Source: a virus. From it: 25,573 nucleotides of DNA. The DNA lies in IMG/VR virus record IMGVR_UViG_3300020175_000046, positions 1 to 25,573 of that record; one strand, given 5' to 3'. Position 1 is the stretch's first letter, and every line of letters begins with the position of its first letter. The notes beneath the pieces are model-generated. The model worked only from the letters and a program-made list of their open reading frames with translations. It had not been told where the DNA came from and searched no databases. Below, one piece after another: positions 16,674-24,943 of the stretch. Position numbers and translations under genes: made by a program.

Positions 16674-17313
16674 CAAAAAATCTGCTTCTAAACGGGTTTA
16701 ACATAGCCATATCTGAATTGCTTAATACAGGTTGTAAATTCTGTATAACTACATCTCCAAATGCTACGTCGTAATCTCCTACTCTCTCGGTTATGGCTAC
16801 ATCAAAGTTTGTTGTTGATGTATTATCTTCTAAGTGTGAACGAACTACTCCTGTGTCTGCTTTTGCAGAGACTTGTAATGATGTCATTACTAATCTTGCA
16901 GCAGCACGAGCAGCTGTAAATTTTATTTGGTCTGGTATATCTGCTGAGGCATATCCGCCAACATAAGTAACTACTATATTTTTAGGTTTGATTCCAGACC
17001 ATCGTATAGCAATTCTATTAAGTCTTCCATTATCATAATGAACATAGTCTTTAGTATTACCGGAGATAAGTGTATTACCATCTTCAGTAAGAGAAGTAAT
17101 AGACGCAATAGGTATGTGTCTTAGAAATAAATCTTTTTGTTCATTACCGTCAAATGTTTCTACAAACGTTGCTTGTTCAACATCATGACCAAGATACCGC
17201 TTAATAGCAGCTTCAACGTATGGTATGAAAGTGTTTGTAACGTGACCTTCAATGGTAGTACTTAAATCTATCTCTAGAAAGGTCTCTACATCACTAGCGC
17301 TACAAAGAGCCAT
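16669..17313 (-). CDS. Head-tail connector (gp6/gp15-like adaptor)
   Basis: A 214-residue protein with the helical layout of HK97 gp6 / SPP1 gp15 adaptors, which form a ring under the portal. Visible features are an N-terminal helix (SASDVETFLEIDLS), a second helix (FIPYVEAAIKRYLG), the strand-loop FLRHIPIASITSLTEDG, the conserved-looking IVVTYVGGYASADIPDQIKFTA segment that ends the family's beta part, and a following long helix (AARAAARLVM). The length is near the upper end for the family. The start at ATG 17313 has AAAGGAG 8 nt upstream. Its TAA lies inside the TATAAT of the cassette promoter. Confidence 0.8.
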   Translation of the reverse strand: MALCSASDVETFLEIDLSTTIEGHVTNTFIPYVEAAIKRYLGHDVEQATFVETFDGNEQKDLFLRHIPIASITSLTEDGNTLISGNTKDYVHYDNGRLNRIAIRWSGIKPKNIVVTYVGGYASADIPDQIKFTAARAAARLVMTSLQVSAKADTGVVRSHLEDNTSTTNFDVAITERVGDYDVAFGDVVIQNLQPVLSNSDMAMLNPFRSRFFV

Positions 17314-17324
17314 TTAAGACTCCT

Positions 17325-17576
17325 TTATTTATCTTCGGATGGTTTGACAGCTTTGGTTTCGACTTTTTTCTTAGGTGCTGCTTTTTTAGCTGGAGCTTTT
17401 TTCTTCTTGTCAGAAGTGCTTTTCCAACCTTGCTCTTTTAACCATTTCTCTGATACTTCTTTTCCTGCTTGTGCAATCTTTGAAGCACCAGATTTAGGTA
17501 ATTCTGCTAGAGAACCCTCGAAGAAGGAGCCATCCTTCATCTTCCAAATTGTCTTTTCTGGTTTTATAATTGACAT
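17325..17576 (-). CDS. Small Lys-rich protein after the capsid gene
   Basis: An 83-residue protein. The N-terminal half is structured (IWKMKDGSFFEGSLAEL, then SEKWLKEQGW) and the rest is a Lys/Ala/Pro-rich, probably disordered tail (about 55-83). It lies between the capsid and the connector, where many phages encode head decoration or minor head proteins; the basic tail could contact DNA. It has no clear Shine-Dalgarno and follows the terminator-like hairpin at 17598-17626, so how it is expressed is unclear; a TAAAAT lies 9 nt before ATG 17576. No family is recognised. Confidence 0.65.
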   Translation of the reverse strand: MSIIKPEKTIWKMKDGSFFEGSLAELPKSGASKIAQAGKEVSEKWLKEQGWKSTSDKKKKAPAKKAAPKKKVETKAVKPSEDK

Positions 17577-17597
17577 AATAAAATCATTTTACCCTAT

Positions 17598-17626
17598 AAA
17601 AAGAAGAAAGCCGGTTTTACCCGGCT
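17598..17626 (-). terminator. Intrinsic terminator or attenuator after the capsid gene
   Basis: On the transcribed strand AGCCGG (17626-17621) pairs with CCGGCT (17614-17609) around GTAAAA, followed by the T-rich run TTCTTCTTTTT. It sits 27 nt after the capsid stop and before the 83-residue gene. Partial read-through would raise capsid mRNA over connector and tail mRNA. Confidence 0.65.
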
Positions 17627-17652
17627 ATCTTCAAATTCCGTACTAACAGATA

Positions 17653-18894
17653 TTACATATTTGTTAGTTTGTGGAAAGCTGCTTCTCTGTAAACAGGGAA
17701 ACCAACACGCATTGTTGCTCTAATAGCAAGCATGTTCTTTGTGAAATAATCACTATGAGAATCTGTTACCGCTAAATCGATACCTTGTCTCATAACAACA
17801 TTACAAGCTTCACCGCCACCGAATTTACCAACAAGAACAGTTCCTGCGGCAATTGCGGTAGTAGGAATAACTTTAAGTCCCCAGATTTGTGCTGAAGGAC
17901 CTGCGCCCATTCCACCAGCTGCTACGAAAAGTGGTGACTTTTCTGCATATCCAGCGGATGAAGTTCCAGCGAAATCAGCACCGACTGATGTGACAATGTC
18001 ATTCCAGTCATTTGGGTGCATGATAATTGCGTCTGGTTCTGTGAATGCGTTCACTCTGATATCTGTGATAGCACCATAAAGTGCACCAATTTTACCAAGA
18101 GTTCCTGCATAGGCGCTAAAGTCTGTGCTTCCTACTGAGGCTTTACCAGCGTCTAAGATACCTTCTAAGTTAGGAGCAGTACCATTTCCACTAAGGAGTT
18201 GGCTGTCCAATCTTAGACGAATCATTGTTTGCAGTCTACTGTTAATGTATCCTTGGATACCAGCTTCGTCTGCTACTAGTTCATCAGTAACTGGGATAAA
18301 TATACCCAATTTACGGATAGCTTCTGTTTGCTCTGTGAAAGCTAATGCAGCTTCACCAACAGCAGAACCTTCAGCTGCTTCAGCAGCATTGTTTGTGAAG
18401 GTTGTTTCCTCAAGGTATGAGAAAGCATTTTGGTCTGTGTTGATTACATCAAATAATGATATAACAGCATTAGGGTCTCTGAGAGCCGATTCTAGAATCC
18501 CGGTTTGTCGTAAAACCTCTGGTGGATAACCAGTTGTGTTTAAAGTTGTTTTTGTCTCAATTTTTGAGTCAACACCTTTAACGCCATTGCTTACGTAATT
18601 TTTGTAAGCGTCGGATTCTGTAAATAGCTGCCCAACAGTTTTAACTTCAGCTTCGTTAGAAGCTAAAGGCATTTCTGCAACTGGTTTTGAATCTTCTTGA
18701 AGAGCCTTTTCATTGGAAGCTTTTTTCTTCTCAATGCCTAGGTCATCAACTAATTCAGCAAGTTCGTCGTTACGTGACTTAATTTCCTCTTTTTGTTCAG
18801 CGGAGTACTTGCCGTCTTCTTGTGACTCAAAAACAGATTTTAATTCTGCTCTTTTAGCAGCAATTTTATCCATGAGTTCGTTTTGATTACTCAT
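17653..18894 (-). CDS. HK97-fold major capsid protein
   Basis: A 413-residue protein directly after the protease. Residues 1-65 are a charged coiled coil (KIAAKRAELKSVFESQ) that matches the HK97 delta domain, which acts as an internal scaffold and is cut off during maturation; this fits the lack of a separate scaffold gene. The rest follows the HK97 family: the loop region SLFDVINTDQNAFSY, the A/P-domain stretch KLGIFIPVTDELVADEAGI with long helix INSRLQTMIRLRLDSQLLSG, PDAIIMHPNDWNDI, IWGLKVIPTTAI, and the end AIRATMRVGFPVYREAAF. The start at ATG 18894 has GGAG about 10 nt upstream. It forms the icosahedral shell and is expected to be the most abundant product. Confidence 0.95.
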   Translation of the reverse strand: MSNQNELMDKIAAKRAELKSVFESQEDGKYSAEQKEEIKSRNDELAELVDDLGIEKKKASNEKALQEDSKPVAEMPLASNEAEVKTVGQLFTESDAYKNYVSNGVKGVDSKIETKTTLNTTGYPPEVLRQTGILESALRDPNAVISLFDVINTDQNAFSYLEETTFTNNAAEAAEGSAVGEAALAFTEQTEAIRKLGIFIPVTDELVADEAGIQGYINSRLQTMIRLRLDSQLLSGNGTAPNLEGILDAGKASVGSTDFSAYAGTLGKIGALYGAITDIRVNAFTEPDAIIMHPNDWNDIVTSVGADFAGTSSAGYAEKSPLFVAAGGMGAGPSAQIWGLKVIPTTAIAAGTVLVGKFGGGEACNVVMRQGIDLAVTDSHSDYFTKNMLAIRATMRVGFPVYREAAFHKLTNM

Positions 18895-18921
18895 TGTTAG
18901 ATTTCTCCAATCTATAATTGC

Positions 18922-20181
18922 TTATACTTCTTCTATTTGTTCGATTAAGGATTCAGCAATTAATTGCTGTGCCCTTACCCACTCTGCGTCAAATTCCTCA
19001 TCGTCAAGTGATTCAGTGTTATCCTCTGGAGTTTCTTCTTCAGCAGCTTCTTCTTCCGGTTCTTCTTCAGTAGATTCCTCTACTGGAGCTTCTTCCTCAG
19101 TAACTTCTTCGACCTCAGTTTCAACATCAATAGTATCAGTTGAAGCCTCAGCTACCTCTTCTGTTTCAGCTGGTTCATCTTCCACAGGTTCCTCGTCTAT
19201 ATCTGACAATTCTAAAGCACCCTCAGTTCCGATATCTCCGATGAACTCGTCAATTTCGGTCCAAGCGTCGTTCAAGTCGTCTGCGACTGCACGAAGTGCT
19301 TCAGTGGCTTTTACGCCTAATTTTCTCCCGTCTTCGCCACGGAGCATTGCTATTGGGGTTGCTCGGGCTACTAAGTCATCCAATGCAGCAAGCACATCTT
19401 TGACTTCTTCAGAGAAAGACTGTGAGCCTTCCTCAGAAACTTCTATATCTTTTTCAGATTTACTTTCGTCATCATTGTATTCTTTCATACAACTTCCTCC
19501 ACTTCCATACTTGCAATCACCTTTAATTTTTTCCCCAGAATCAGATTTTGTATCATCTTTCATACAAGGTCCGCCATCATGGTATTTACAAGATTTCATT
19601 TCTTCAGCGTTCTCTTCTTTTTTTGCTTTCTTAGCTTCGCAAGTACCGCAACATTCATCATCAAACTCTTCTTCGGGGTCAGCTACTTTTGCTACTTCCT
19701 TCAATAGTTCAGTATTTGATTTAATTGCGAGTGTATAGGTATCTTGATTTGCTCCAACAAGAACAGGAGAGACTTCATAAACTGTTAAGTCTTTTAAATA
19801 TCTAGCGTTGGTTGTTCCATCGCTATCTTTGAATTTTTCAAATTCTGAATCGTTAACTTTATAGCCGAATGACCATTGTTGCATATCGCCCATATTCTTA
19901 ACTAGATTGTAAGCTTCTTTACCAGACTCTGTGTCCATAAAGAACTCACCTTTAAAAATTGCTTTGTCGTCATCTTGAGCTATAGTTCCTTTACCAATAG
20001 GCATATCCCATTTGTGAGACCATACCATAGGTACTTGGTCATTTTTAAACCCAGATTTTACTGCGCCCGGTACTACGACATCCCCATCACTATCGAGGGA
20101 ATTGAACAAGCTAAAGACTGCTTCTACTTGACCGGACTCGTCTTTTAACTCTATGTCTATATTTTTAGATTCGTTATTCAT
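18922..20181 (-). CDS. Prohead protease with Cys-motif and acidic C-terminal extension
   Basis: Residues about 10-155 form an HK97-type (U35/S78) prohead protease: FNSLDSDGDVVVPGA, then catalytic His56 in WSHKWDMPIG and Ser104 in QQWSFGY, ending with KDLTVYEVSPVLVGANQDT. This is the normal family length. About 260 further residues follow. They contain CCGTC (177-181), two copies of CKY-x2-GG-x-CMK (198-208 and 223-233), a short helical part (260-320), and a Glu/Asp-rich tail (320-400) that looks disordered. The tail could act as scaffold or recruit the protease into the prohead, and the paired cysteines could bind metal; both are inference. The start at ATG 20181 has AAGGA 5 nt upstream. Confidence 0.9.
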   Translation of the reverse strand: MNNESKNIDIELKDESGQVEAVFSLFNSLDSDGDVVVPGAVKSGFKNDQVPMVWSHKWDMPIGKGTIAQDDDKAIFKGEFFMDTESGKEAYNLVKNMGDMQQWSFGYKVNDSEFEKFKDSDGTTNARYLKDLTVYEVSPVLVGANQDTYTLAIKSNTELLKEVAKVADPEEEFDDECCGTCEAKKAKKEENAEEMKSCKYHDGGPCMKDDTKSDSGEKIKGDCKYGSGGSCMKEYNDDESKSEKDIEVSEEGSQSFSEEVKDVLAALDDLVARATPIAMLRGEDGRKLGVKATEALRAVADDLNDAWTEIDEFIGDIGTEGALELSDIDEEPVEDEPAETEEVAEASTDTIDVETEVEEVTEEEAPVEESTEEEPEEEAAEEETPEDNTESLDDEEFDAEWVRAQQLIAESLIEQIEEV

Positions 20182-20266
20182 ACATCCTTCAATCGTATAT
20201 TATATAATATATATTTCAGATGTGCGTCTTTTACTATTTTATATTAAGAATTGAGAATTGAGTTTT
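20182..20266 (-). promoter_or_regulatory. AT-rich gap between portal and protease, possible promoter
   Basis: This 85-nt gap is the largest among the head genes. It holds tandem CAATTCT copies just after the portal stop, and TATAAT at 20204-20199 within an alternating AT stretch, followed by AAGGA before the protease start. No -35 box is clear. It could be a promoter for the protease-capsid unit. Confidence 0.35.
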
Positions 20267-22948
20267 TTATTGTCTAAAGTCTGATATTATTCTGAGCTGT
20301 GAAATAAGCACTTTCACACTTCTATCTGTCTTCTGATGGTCACCATTTTCTAAACGAGCGTATACCATAACAGTTGCTTCTTCATCATTTACTGATGTAA
20401 CAATACCGTGAACAATTGAAGGTGGGTCTGGGTCTTTCTTGATTGACCAACTGACGGCTTGGCCTACTCTAACTGATTCTGCTTTAGTACCAGATTTCTT
20501 AGAAGACAATGGATGTGAACTTGGTAGTAAGTCTTGGTCGTAAGGTTTTCTTCTAAATTTACCAGTTCTTAGTGCTCTTATAAAACCGTTGACACGGGCC
20601 ATTGCCCACTGGTCAGCAGATGTAACATTACCTCTTACTGAACCGGGGTTAGTTCTGTATGCACCAACACCTCTGTTAAATACTGCAATAAGCATTCTTA
20701 GTGTTGCTCTATGTTTAGGATTCTTAGAGTTATGGTCTTCTACTTTATTAGTAAGAGCGGTTCTAACTCTATCAGATACTGCTTTTAACAAATACTCTTC
20801 TGCTATATCAAGAGATTTTTTTCTACGTTCTCTAATAACTTTTTTGTAATCATTAACAACTGACTTCATTTGTGAAACACCACCAGCAGTTACACCTCCC
20901 CATTTCATAACAGCAATAGTTCCGTTAAGTCTGTTATTTTTCTTGTGACGATTCATAAAGCGTTCTCTTCTCTTAACCCAGTTAAGTACTGACTCACTTC
21001 TATCTCCGCCTTTGTAGGCAGTCCATCTGTTGTAAGCGTCATTACCAGTAAATGAAGTAGGAGGATTACCACCGGTACCTGCTCTTCTCCAAATCTCTGG
21101 CCAGTTTTCTTTTAAATCTTTAACATAAGCGTGACTAGGGAATTGTTTATGTTGTGAGTTAGATAAACTTATTTTCTGGTTATCTCCACTCTTCGGAAAG
21201 TTTGTTACTTTATCCGGTGCTTTTTCTTCCGGACTATGTAGTTTATCACCTTTTTCGTACATAGTTTCAGCTTCTTCTAAAGAAACTTTAATTTCTTCTA
21301 TGTTTCCCTTTTTAGGTTTATTAACAGCATTTAAGTAATCTTGATGTGTTGCACAAGCCATGTAGAACTTATCACCATCTACATCAATGTAGTGTGTTCC
21401 CTCACAACCAAGTTCTTTAGCTCTTTCTTGAGCTTCTTCAATTGTAGTGTAAGTGTCTTTCATTAAAGCTGCCGGTTCTTTATCTAAGTAACTAGGAGTT
21501 TTTTGAATTTCATCTTCTCTCTCTACCTCTGGAGGTAAAGTCACAGTAGTCAATGTTGCTTTAGACTCATCATCGTCATCATTAGTTGGTTTGTCAGCTG
21601 TATCTGTTCCACCTTCATTTAAAAGTGGACTACCATCTTCCGTTACTTGAATCATGTTAAGAGGTCTTAAATAAACATCATGTCTATTATCAGCCTCTAG
21701 TCCTACAACTTTTCTTGCTTCGCCAATTGTTACCCAACCCCCTTGTACAGCAGTGTTCATGCGTTTATAGAGGTTGTCTTTGTCATCAGCTAAAGCTCTA
21801 ACGCCTCCGATATCATACTCGCAGTATTGATTATCGTTACCGCCAAACTCTGGTCGTAACAATTGATGAGTCAAATCACTCGCAACCATGTTCCACATTG
21901 GGACCATTTTTGACTCTGTAAAGAACTCTCTAAGTTCTTTTGTATTTGAATATGTAGCAGAATCAAGACCAGCACCGAGTCCTGCAAGAACAGCTGGAAC
22001 GCCAAGTACAGCAGAAACTCTTTCTTCTGGTATTCTTCTTAATTCGGCTAACTTCATTTGGTCTGGAGAAAAAGATACAACTTCAACGTTCATTGCACCA
22101 GACAAAACCATAGGAGCACCTCTGTTTTTGCCACCGAACTTTTCTTTATACATTTCTGCAATAGCTTCGGCTTCTTCTCTAGTTGGCCCACCCATTTGGT
22201 CATCTCTTGGAGAGAGGATTACTCCGGGTACCGCCATGTTATGCAATAAAGCAGCTGTATATTGTCCAGCAGCTTCATCTCCTGCAATCTCTCTTAGAAC
22301 GCCTCTAAGTGGAGCAAGACCTTTTCTCATGTTGTTAGGGTCAACATTTTGTCGTAAATGAATCATGTCAACTTTTTCAATCCTTACAGCGTCTTCACCC
22401 TGCATTCCGCCTTGCGGTTGGTAATTGAAATGTGTAATAAGTTCGTTCTCATTACCTTTAGCCTCTACTAGATGAGGCATTAAAGGAACGAGTTCTACAA
22501 CCTGTCCTCGTTGATTCCTATTTTTGTAAATAAAAGCGTCGCCTGCTGCGTTTAAAGATGTAACAATATAGTTAGCAAGTAACTGTTGTGTCATATAAGG
22601 ATTTGGTCTTCTTAGCAATTTAGTAAGAGGATGATTCATCTCTCTTTGATAATCGCCTTCAGAGTTTCTTGATGATACTAAAATATTAGGTTCTGCAAAA
22701 GCGGTAGCTAAAACTTGTAAACATGCAATAACAGCAGAGTTTCCTGTTCCGTCTCCAACTTCTGCAAGTGTTTTGTGGTCAAAGTATCCGGATGTTGTGT
22801 TATATCCAAATACAGCTTGATTTAAATATGAATATTCAGATTGGTTAACAACCAACCCTTTTTGATTTGCTTCTCTTCTAACCCTAGCGTCAGTTGGTGA
22901 ATTCAACCAGTCTAGTGCTTTTGAAAATCTTGATTTATCTTCCGCCAT
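20267..22948 (-). CDS. Portal protein with long multi-module C-terminus
   Basis: An 893-residue protein, about twice the usual HK97-type portal. Residues 1-440 match the portal family: SAVIACLQVLATAFAEPNILV, HPLTKLLRRPNPYMT, GDAFIYKNRN, a MIHLRQ strand, GLAPLRGVL, the clip/crown segment RIPEERVSAVLGVPAVLAG, and LYKRMNTAVQGGWVTIGEAR. After a disordered acidic linker come modules often seen as phage cargo domains: a GCEGTH...YMACATHQDY motif (about 500-545), a basic helical region with WPEIWRRAG and GTIAVMKW (590-700), a GVGAYRTNPGSVR...WAMARVNGF motif (758-790), and an SH3-like end (826-888, VRVGQAVSW). Its ATG overlaps the TerL stop (TAATG). It is the DNA entry ring at one capsid vertex. Confidence 0.9.
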   Translation of the reverse strand: MAEDKSRFSKALDWLNSPTDARVRREANQKGLVVNQSEYSYLNQAVFGYNTTSGYFDHKTLAEVGDGTGNSAVIACLQVLATAFAEPNILVSSRNSEGDYQREMNHPLTKLLRRPNPYMTQQLLANYIVTSLNAAGDAFIYKNRNQRGQVVELVPLMPHLVEAKGNENELITHFNYQPQGGMQGEDAVRIEKVDMIHLRQNVDPNNMRKGLAPLRGVLREIAGDEAAGQYTAALLHNMAVPGVILSPRDDQMGGPTREEAEAIAEMYKEKFGGKNRGAPMVLSGAMNVEVVSFSPDQMKLAELRRIPEERVSAVLGVPAVLAGLGAGLDSATYSNTKELREFFTESKMVPMWNMVASDLTHQLLRPEFGGNDNQYCEYDIGGVRALADDKDNLYKRMNTAVQGGWVTIGEARKVVGLEADNRHDVYLRPLNMIQVTEDGSPLLNEGGTDTADKPTNDDDDESKATLTTVTLPPEVEREDEIQKTPSYLDKEPAALMKDTYTTIEEAQERAKELGCEGTHYIDVDGDKFYMACATHQDYLNAVNKPKKGNIEEIKVSLEEAETMYEKGDKLHSPEEKAPDKVTNFPKSGDNQKISLSNSQHKQFPSHAYVKDLKENWPEIWRRAGTGGNPPTSFTGNDAYNRWTAYKGGDRSESVLNWVKRRERFMNRHKKNNRLNGTIAVMKWGGVTAGGVSQMKSVVNDYKKVIRERRKKSLDIAEEYLLKAVSDRVRTALTNKVEDHNSKNPKHRATLRMLIAVFNRGVGAYRTNPGSVRGNVTSADQWAMARVNGFIRALRTGKFRRKPYDQDLLPSSHPLSSKKSGTKAESVRVGQAVSWSIKKDPDPPSIVHGIVTSVNDEEATVMVYARLENGDHQKTDRSVKVLISQLRIISDFRQ

Positions 22949-24180
22949 TAATACGCGCTCCAGCTTCTACGTTCTTGTAACATTTGTACGCCGTAAGATA
23001 AAGTATCAATAATATCATCATGAGCACCAGCAGGAAAGGTCATTATTTCTCTCTCCATCTCTGGCAACCAGTGAGTATCTCTAAGTAAGAATACGTCTCC
23101 AGATTCCATTCTGGCCGACAAAGGAAGTGCGCGTGTAACTTTGTCTTTATCCGACTTAAGGTCTTTTACACGAATACCCGAACGTTGCGCCATTTGGATA
23201 ATCGTGGTTTGAAAACCTTGGCGTTCTATACCTACATATTCTAACTTATTTTTGTCAATTGAACGTTTTATTGCAGGAATGATATCTGGCCCTTCTAATT
23301 TCTGTCTTTGCATATCTATAACAAGTAATCTATTGTCTGGAGTAACAGCAAAAGAAGTTATAACTGTATAATCACTGTCTTTATTGGTTGTTGTAGCTAA
23401 ATCAACTATACCAAACTTCTTTAAAGCTTTTAGATAGTATTCTGAGCCCTCGACTATACATTTAACATTTCCTGCTTCGTCTGGTACTTGAACATAATAA
23501 TTTAACCATTCTGGTCTTAGCATACCTTGACCTGCGTCAACAAACTCTGCTAAGTACTCTTGAGCAAAAACAATAGAACCTACTTCTTTTCTAGCCGCTT
23601 CAACTTCTAGAGGGTCAATCATAGGATTGTCAGTAGTAGCAAATTTAAATCTCTCCCAGTTGTCTGCTTCCTCTGCTGTTTCCCACAAGTCATAAAACCA
23701 GTTATTTCTTCCAATAGGCGTGCTAATAAATAAAGCAGAACCTTTTCTTTCTGTAAGTGTAGGACGTAGAACTTCTTGCCAGACTTCTGGTTTTACGAAT
23801 GCAGCCTCGTCCATAACAAGATAGTCAAGACCTTCACCACGAAGTCGTTGTGGATTATCAGCTGACCTTACAGCAATAGAACCCCCGTTAGGTAAATCAA
23901 TTTGCATGTTTGCTAAAGATACGTTCGGCTCTATCTCCCTAGGAAATGATTTTGCACTTGCAGCTATATCTCTCCAACCAACCCTAGCAATAGAGAATGT
24001 AGGAGCTACCCACCAAGCTCTACCACCTTTAAGAGCTACTTCCATACAGAGTTGTACGCCAAGTCGTGTTTTACCAAATCGTCTACCGGCACAAAGAATT
24101 TTCCAACGTGCTTCTGAATCTTTGACTTTTTGTTGACCGCTATGTAAAGCTGGAAGTTTAGGGATGTACTTGTTAGTCAT
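22948..24180 (-). CDS. terL: Terminase large subunit (packaging motor)
   Basis: A 410-residue ATPase-nuclease that pumps phage DNA into the head through the portal and cuts it. The ATPase part has Walker A GRRFGKT (32-38), Walker B LVMDEA (121-126) with the catalytic Glu, and coupling motif STPIG (153-157). The nuclease part has the expected acidic residues at Asp260 (KFGIVDLA), Glu319 (VGIERQG) and Asp388/389 (GAHDDIIDTLSYG). The length is normal. The start at ATG 24180 has AGGA just upstream and overlaps the preceding small gene by 8 nt. No typical small terminase subunit is visible in the window. Confidence 0.96.
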   Translation of the reverse strand: MTNKYIPKLPALHSGQQKVKDSEARWKILCAGRRFGKTRLGVQLCMEVALKGGRAWWVAPTFSIARVGWRDIAASAKSFPREIEPNVSLANMQIDLPNGGSIAVRSADNPQRLRGEGLDYLVMDEAAFVKPEVWQEVLRPTLTERKGSALFISTPIGRNNWFYDLWETAEEADNWERFKFATTDNPMIDPLEVEAARKEVGSIVFAQEYLAEFVDAGQGMLRPEWLNYYVQVPDEAGNVKCIVEGSEYYLKALKKFGIVDLATTTNKDSDYTVITSFAVTPDNRLLVIDMQRQKLEGPDIIPAIKRSIDKNKLEYVGIERQGFQTTIIQMAQRSGIRVKDLKSDKDKVTRALPLSARMESGDVFLLRDTHWLPEMEREIMTFPAGAHDDIIDTLSYGVQMLQERRSWSAY

Positions 24181-24448
24181 AAATTTCCTTAAACATAAAT
24201 ATAGGAGTATAGGTACCTACATAAGCATTGACAATATTCATTTCTACATGCTGTATAGCTTCAGACACTGCTTCTTCTTCATCAAAATCATTGTCTTCCA
24301 ATATCCCGTCAACTACAATATCTACCATTGTGTAGTAGTCATAGATAGCTTTACCATCATGGGTATAACCAAGATAAGCTTCTTCAAAGTCATCTACAAT
24401 TAGAGCTTCCGGATTAAATTCCTTTAACTCATCATATACCTTATTCAT
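24173..24448 (-). CDS. Small acidic protein before TerL
   Basis: A 91-residue, strongly acidic protein with helices such as EALIVDDFEEAYLGY and EDNDFDEEEAVSEAIQHVEM. A strong GGAGGAG precedes ATG 24448, and it overlaps both HNH (8 nt) and TerL (8 nt). It lies where many phages encode the small terminase subunit, but it is short and lacks a visible HTH, so a TerS assignment is not supported. It could be a packaging accessory or a DNA-mimic-like protein; no family is recognised. Confidence 0.7.
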   Translation of the reverse strand: MNKVYDELKEFNPEALIVDDFEEAYLGYTHDGKAIYDYYTMVDIVVDGILEDNDFDEEEAVSEAIQHVEMNIVNAYVGTYTPIFMFKEIYD

Positions 24449-24830
24449 TTCTCCTCCATTCTAGTATAAGAAAACCTTTCAGCAGTTCCATGTATTCACG
24501 ATTGCTACCACGTGATTGTCTGCCGTCAAAGATGTCATGATGTGTTTTACAGAGAATGCAAACGTTCTTGGGGTCATTTGAGAGTTCACGATTTTTGCCC
24601 CCCATACCGATTGCTATGAGATGAGCCATTTCTAGCCACTTTTTCTCATAGCAGTTCGGCCACTCACAAGTATAATTTGCACGTATAAGAGCTTCTTGTC
24701 GTAAGTCAGATTTATTTATTTTGCCGGTACCTTTGCGTTTCTTTTGTCCCATGCCGGAGATACCAGATTCATCACTTCTACGCTTTTTAAATTCAGCATA
24801 TGATTCGTTCTCCACATCCCAAGTTGTCAT
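24441..24830 (-). CDS. HNH endonuclease next to the terminase
   Basis: A 129-residue protein with a basic N-terminus and a clear HNH zinc motif: Cys55 and Cys60, AHLIAIGMGG with His70, Asn89, CILC (91-94) and HHD (97-99) with His98. The two cysteine pairs bind the structural zinc and the histidines the catalytic metal. HNH enzymes encoded beside TerL and portal, such as HK97 gp74, are known to help the terminase cut cos sites. The start is ATG 24830, which overlaps the stop of a possible 38-codon gene (ATGA); GGAG is 12 nt upstream. A free-standing homing enzyme is less likely in this position. Confidence 0.88.
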   Translation of the reverse strand: MTTWDVENESYAEFKKRRSDESGISGMGQKKRKGTGKINKSDLRQEALIRANYTCEWPNCYEKKWLEMAHLIAIGMGGKNRELSNDPKNVCILCKTHHDIFDGRQSRGSNREYMELLKGFLILEWRRNE

Positions 24831-24943
24831 GTGCGTAAGAACTCCATTTTAGATAGGGCTATCCTGTTACAGATAGCCGGTGAAGGGAGGATATCGGTTA
24901 GTGGAGCCGACAGAACTATCTTAACACCACAATCTAAAACCAT
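24827..24943 (-). CDS. Possible 38-residue protein ahead of HNH
   Basis: The frame runs from ATG 24943 to TGA 24827-24829, which overlaps the HNH ATG (ATGA), a layout typical of coupled genes. TATAAT lies 7 nt before the ATG. The predicted product has an LSAPLTDILPSPAICNRIA core and resembles nothing recognised. Codon choice (CTG, TCG, CTC, CCG) is unlike neighbouring genes, and the same bases can fold into the three-helix element at 24851-24921, so the region may act as RNA or DNA rather than as a gene. Confidence 0.35.
   Translation of the reverse strand: MVLDCGVKIVLSAPLTDILPSPAICNRIALSKMEFLRT
24851..24921 (-). other. Folded three-helix element in the HNH leader
   Basis: On the plus strand AGATAG (24851-24856) pairs with CTATCT (24916-24921) and encloses GGCTATC/GATAGCC (24857-24863 with 24872-24878) and TCGGT/GCCGA (24894-24898 with 24906-24910, one wobble), giving a three-way junction with a 15-nt purine-rich joint. 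It lies 20 nt before the HNH start. No known riboswitch or ribozyme consensus was recognised. A packaging site or mRNA control element are options. Confidence 0.4.

Noticed and set aside
19016-19738. A 240-codon plus-strand frame rich in Ser, opposite the prohead protease
   Set aside because: It is the antisense of the acidic Glu/Ser-rich tail of a clear protease gene. Its composition is low-complexity and no family match or start signal is seen.
24844-24921. tRNA gene suggested by the 72-nt length and paired ends
   Set aside because: No anticodon arm, no T-loop GTTCRA sequence, and the third-arm stem is too long.
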